A DNA stretch of 64,000 bases from positions 141,961 to 205,960 of the forward strand of contig VXAA01003276.1 in NCBI GenBank assembly GCA_013399115.1, in the 5' to 3' direction. The stretch comes from Anseranas semipalmata. Its lineage: Eukaryota; Chordata; Aves; Anseriformes; Anseranatidae. Each line of letters starts with the position of its first letter. Position 1 is the first letter of the stretch. This document shows, piece by piece, positions 62,137 through 64,000 of the stretch. Below the pieces are notes generated by a model. It was given only the letters and a program-made list of their open reading frames with translations, made no database searches and was not told the origin of the DNA. The translations under genes and the position numbers were made by a program.

Positions 62137-63985
62137 ATCAATGTAGTCGCCAATTAGTGAATTTGCATTGTTTAAGAACGCCCTGATGGAGCTGTTGCCT
62201 ACTTTATAGTGCTCTCTCCCTTGCATACCTAGGCAGTCAGTTATTTGGGTGTCAACGGGAGCAGAATGCCATAATCCCAAGCAAGATGGCCAAAGTGGCT
62301 GCTGACTGCTTGCAAGGGTGGCTAACAGATGAGAATCAAATCAGCAAAAAGGCTGTGAATCCATCTAAATATCCCAGCATGGAATGCTGAAAAGGAATAA
62401 GGTTTGAATACATGCTCTCTATCCCCTTGATATAATGCATCCAAACAACCCCAAAATATGCATCTGTTCTTGTCTGTCTTTTCTCCTACAAATAGACACT
62501 AGGATGAAATGAGTATGCTCACAGTATGTGAGGACAGATCATTTTAATGATCTACTGATACATACTGTTAATGTATCATCCTATGAATTTCTCATTTAGC
62601 GCCTTTGAATTTGAGGCTGTTTTACAAAATTCTTGTTTTCAACAATGTCGTGTATAATCTCAATGTAGTTCAAGGATGGGACAGATGAAGATGGTAACGG
62701 CTGTCACATCCTCTGATCAAACTGACTGTGTTGTCAACTGAAGAAGCTCTGACTGTATTTCTATTATTTGGTACTGCTAGATCCTGAAACAATAAGGATC
62801 TCTTTCATCATTCCTCTGCCTCTGAAAGAGTGTGCAAAGTCTGCACTTAGTTTGTTTTTGCTCAGATATAAGCCCTTTGTGGGGAGACTCAATTAGCATG
62901 ATGAACATTTTGCTTGGATCAATAGCTACAAGTTCTTCACTAATTCTTCAGAAATTTCTTTATAAGATAAAATGCTCTACAGAACTACTGGCATCCTAAC
63001 CATTTTTGTTGTGAAATGGCCCCTATTTTAATAACTACAAGGGCTCAGTTGGAATACAGTCTAGTTTGGCACACTGTTTTCATGATCATTCTAGGCTTAG
63101 ATTATTTTAGCTTTTGAAATAAATTACCTGAGTGGTCTGTGGAATTGTCAACATTGAGAATATCGGTAGACTGTATGTAATAAAAATGGCATAAATTAGC
63201 ATGGTGATAGAAATGATAGAACAGTATAATTGGTCCTGCTTTGTCATAAGAGGTCCCTGCTAGCCCTATGGTTATTCAAATCAGAGATTACCATGCTGTG
63301 AGCAATAAGGGGCAGCCTTGTCATTGTGTGCTCAGTTCTGCAACAGTTCTGGGAAATTTTGGCACTTCTTTCTTCTGTCATCCTTATTGTGATTTATATC
63401 TAGCGGGAAAGTTCTAAATAATCTGTCACTACACTTCCTGTCACAAGAAAGAAAGCAAAGGATAGAGACAAAAAGATGTCTCATGGCTCCATTTTCACTC
63501 TACGCTACTTCACACCTTGAGATAGGAGCAGTAAAGTGGAGAAATCTGCCTGATGGAACAAACTGCACAAGAATGTGAGAAGTGAATGTACACACCTGAC
63601 AAGCACTCTTCCCTCGCTAGTCCCATGGTGCTGCCCTAATCTAGTCTGGTGATATTAGGAACATTAGCAGATTTCTACATCCTTCACATCCAGTATAATT
63701 CCTGACTGCATCCTCCACGAGTGGTGTGCTTAAGCGTCAGCAGCCCTTCCAAATACACTAGTTTATTAAATTATTGGTGCAAAGCTGAGGATTCATCTGA
63801 GGATTCAGAAACCTTCATCAAGAACAGCAGCAGTACAGACTAAAGGCTATACCATTTCAAACATACTAAATTATCATAGGAATATCTGAGATGGAAGATA
63901 GCTTTTCTTGAATACTATCTCATTTCTTAGCATTGTCAATTCTCTCTGATTATGTTTCTCTTTTGGTAGCCAACCCACAGGTTAA

Positions 63986-64000
63986 TCATAGAATCATAGA
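63986..64000 (-). mobile_element. Possible start of a minus-oriented CR1, cut by the window end
   Basis: The last 15 or so bases repeat AATCATAG, the reverse complement of the ATTCTATG tail seen at 4559-4621. In minus orientation this tail comes first, with the body expected beyond 64000. Too little is visible to be sure. Confidence 0.5.

Larger units (their letters stand above)
53966..64000 (-). other. CNTN5: CNTN5 intron upstream of Ig5 C-terminal exon (partial)
   Basis: At least 10 kb of phase-2 intron continues beyond the window. It has a poly-T run (54672-54689), a G4-type motif (57261-57296), (TA)n and (AAAC)n (59209-59253), (TG)n (59359-59389), (AAAAG)n (62039-62136) and what looks like the first bases of a minus-oriented CR1 at the very end. 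I did not recognise the exon for the first half of Ig5 in this stretch. Confidence 0.78.

Overview
This window looks like intronic and exonic DNA from a bird, most likely a galliform such as chicken or turkey. It has the low gene density and long AT-rich introns of a large vertebrate neuronal gene. Its recognisable interspersed repeats are avian CR1 LINE fragments, including 3' ends carrying the typical ATTCTATG tail. The rest is mostly simple repeats. Two ambiguous bases (50782 and 53149) suggest a draft assembly.

The only gene I can support is on the minus strand: an internal part of a contactin, best matched to CNTN5 (contactin-5, NB-2). Seven consecutive exons were found by translation, by GT/AG splice signals and by phase continuity. 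In transcription order they are 53965-53838, 52816-52641, 38917-38797, 25822-25664, 24859-24710, 14722-14652 and 12048-11814. They join to 1,040 nt, or 346 complete codons with no stop. They encode the second half of Ig domain 5, all of Ig domain 6, and fibronectin type III domains 1 and 2. The N-terminal Ig exons and signal peptide lie above 64000. FN3 domains 3-4 and the GPI-anchor exon lie below 1. Each complete domain is a phase 1-1 module built from two exons (297, 309 and 306 nt).

Layout. 1-11813 is downstream intron with simple repeats, a CR1 3' end (4472-4621), an old CR1 remnant (about 7105-7290) and a (TTTC)n array. 11814-14722 holds the two FN3-2 exons. 14723-24709 is an intron with an old 92-bp-period duplication, a long near-perfect inverted repeat (22866-22987) and a degraded CR1 directly against it. 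24710-25822 holds the two FN3-1 exons, separated by an 804-bp intron that is almost half CR1. 25823-38796 is an intron with a 319-bp polypyrimidine tract. 38797-38917 is Ig6 part 2. 38918-52640 is an intron with a pentamer microsatellite grown from a CR1 tail and several G-rich motifs. 52641-53965 holds Ig6 part 1 and Ig5 part 2 around a 1,021-bp intron with a GC-rich insertion. 53966-64000 is upstream intron, ending at what looks like the start of another CR1.

I saw no RNA genes, CRISPR arrays, promoters, CpG-island start sites or intact mobile-element genes. Nothing here amounts to a new biological system. The points most worth a second look are the hairpin at a CR1 junction, the GC-rich insert in a short intron, the CR1 inside the FN3-1 intron, and the G-quadruplex and polypurine motifs.
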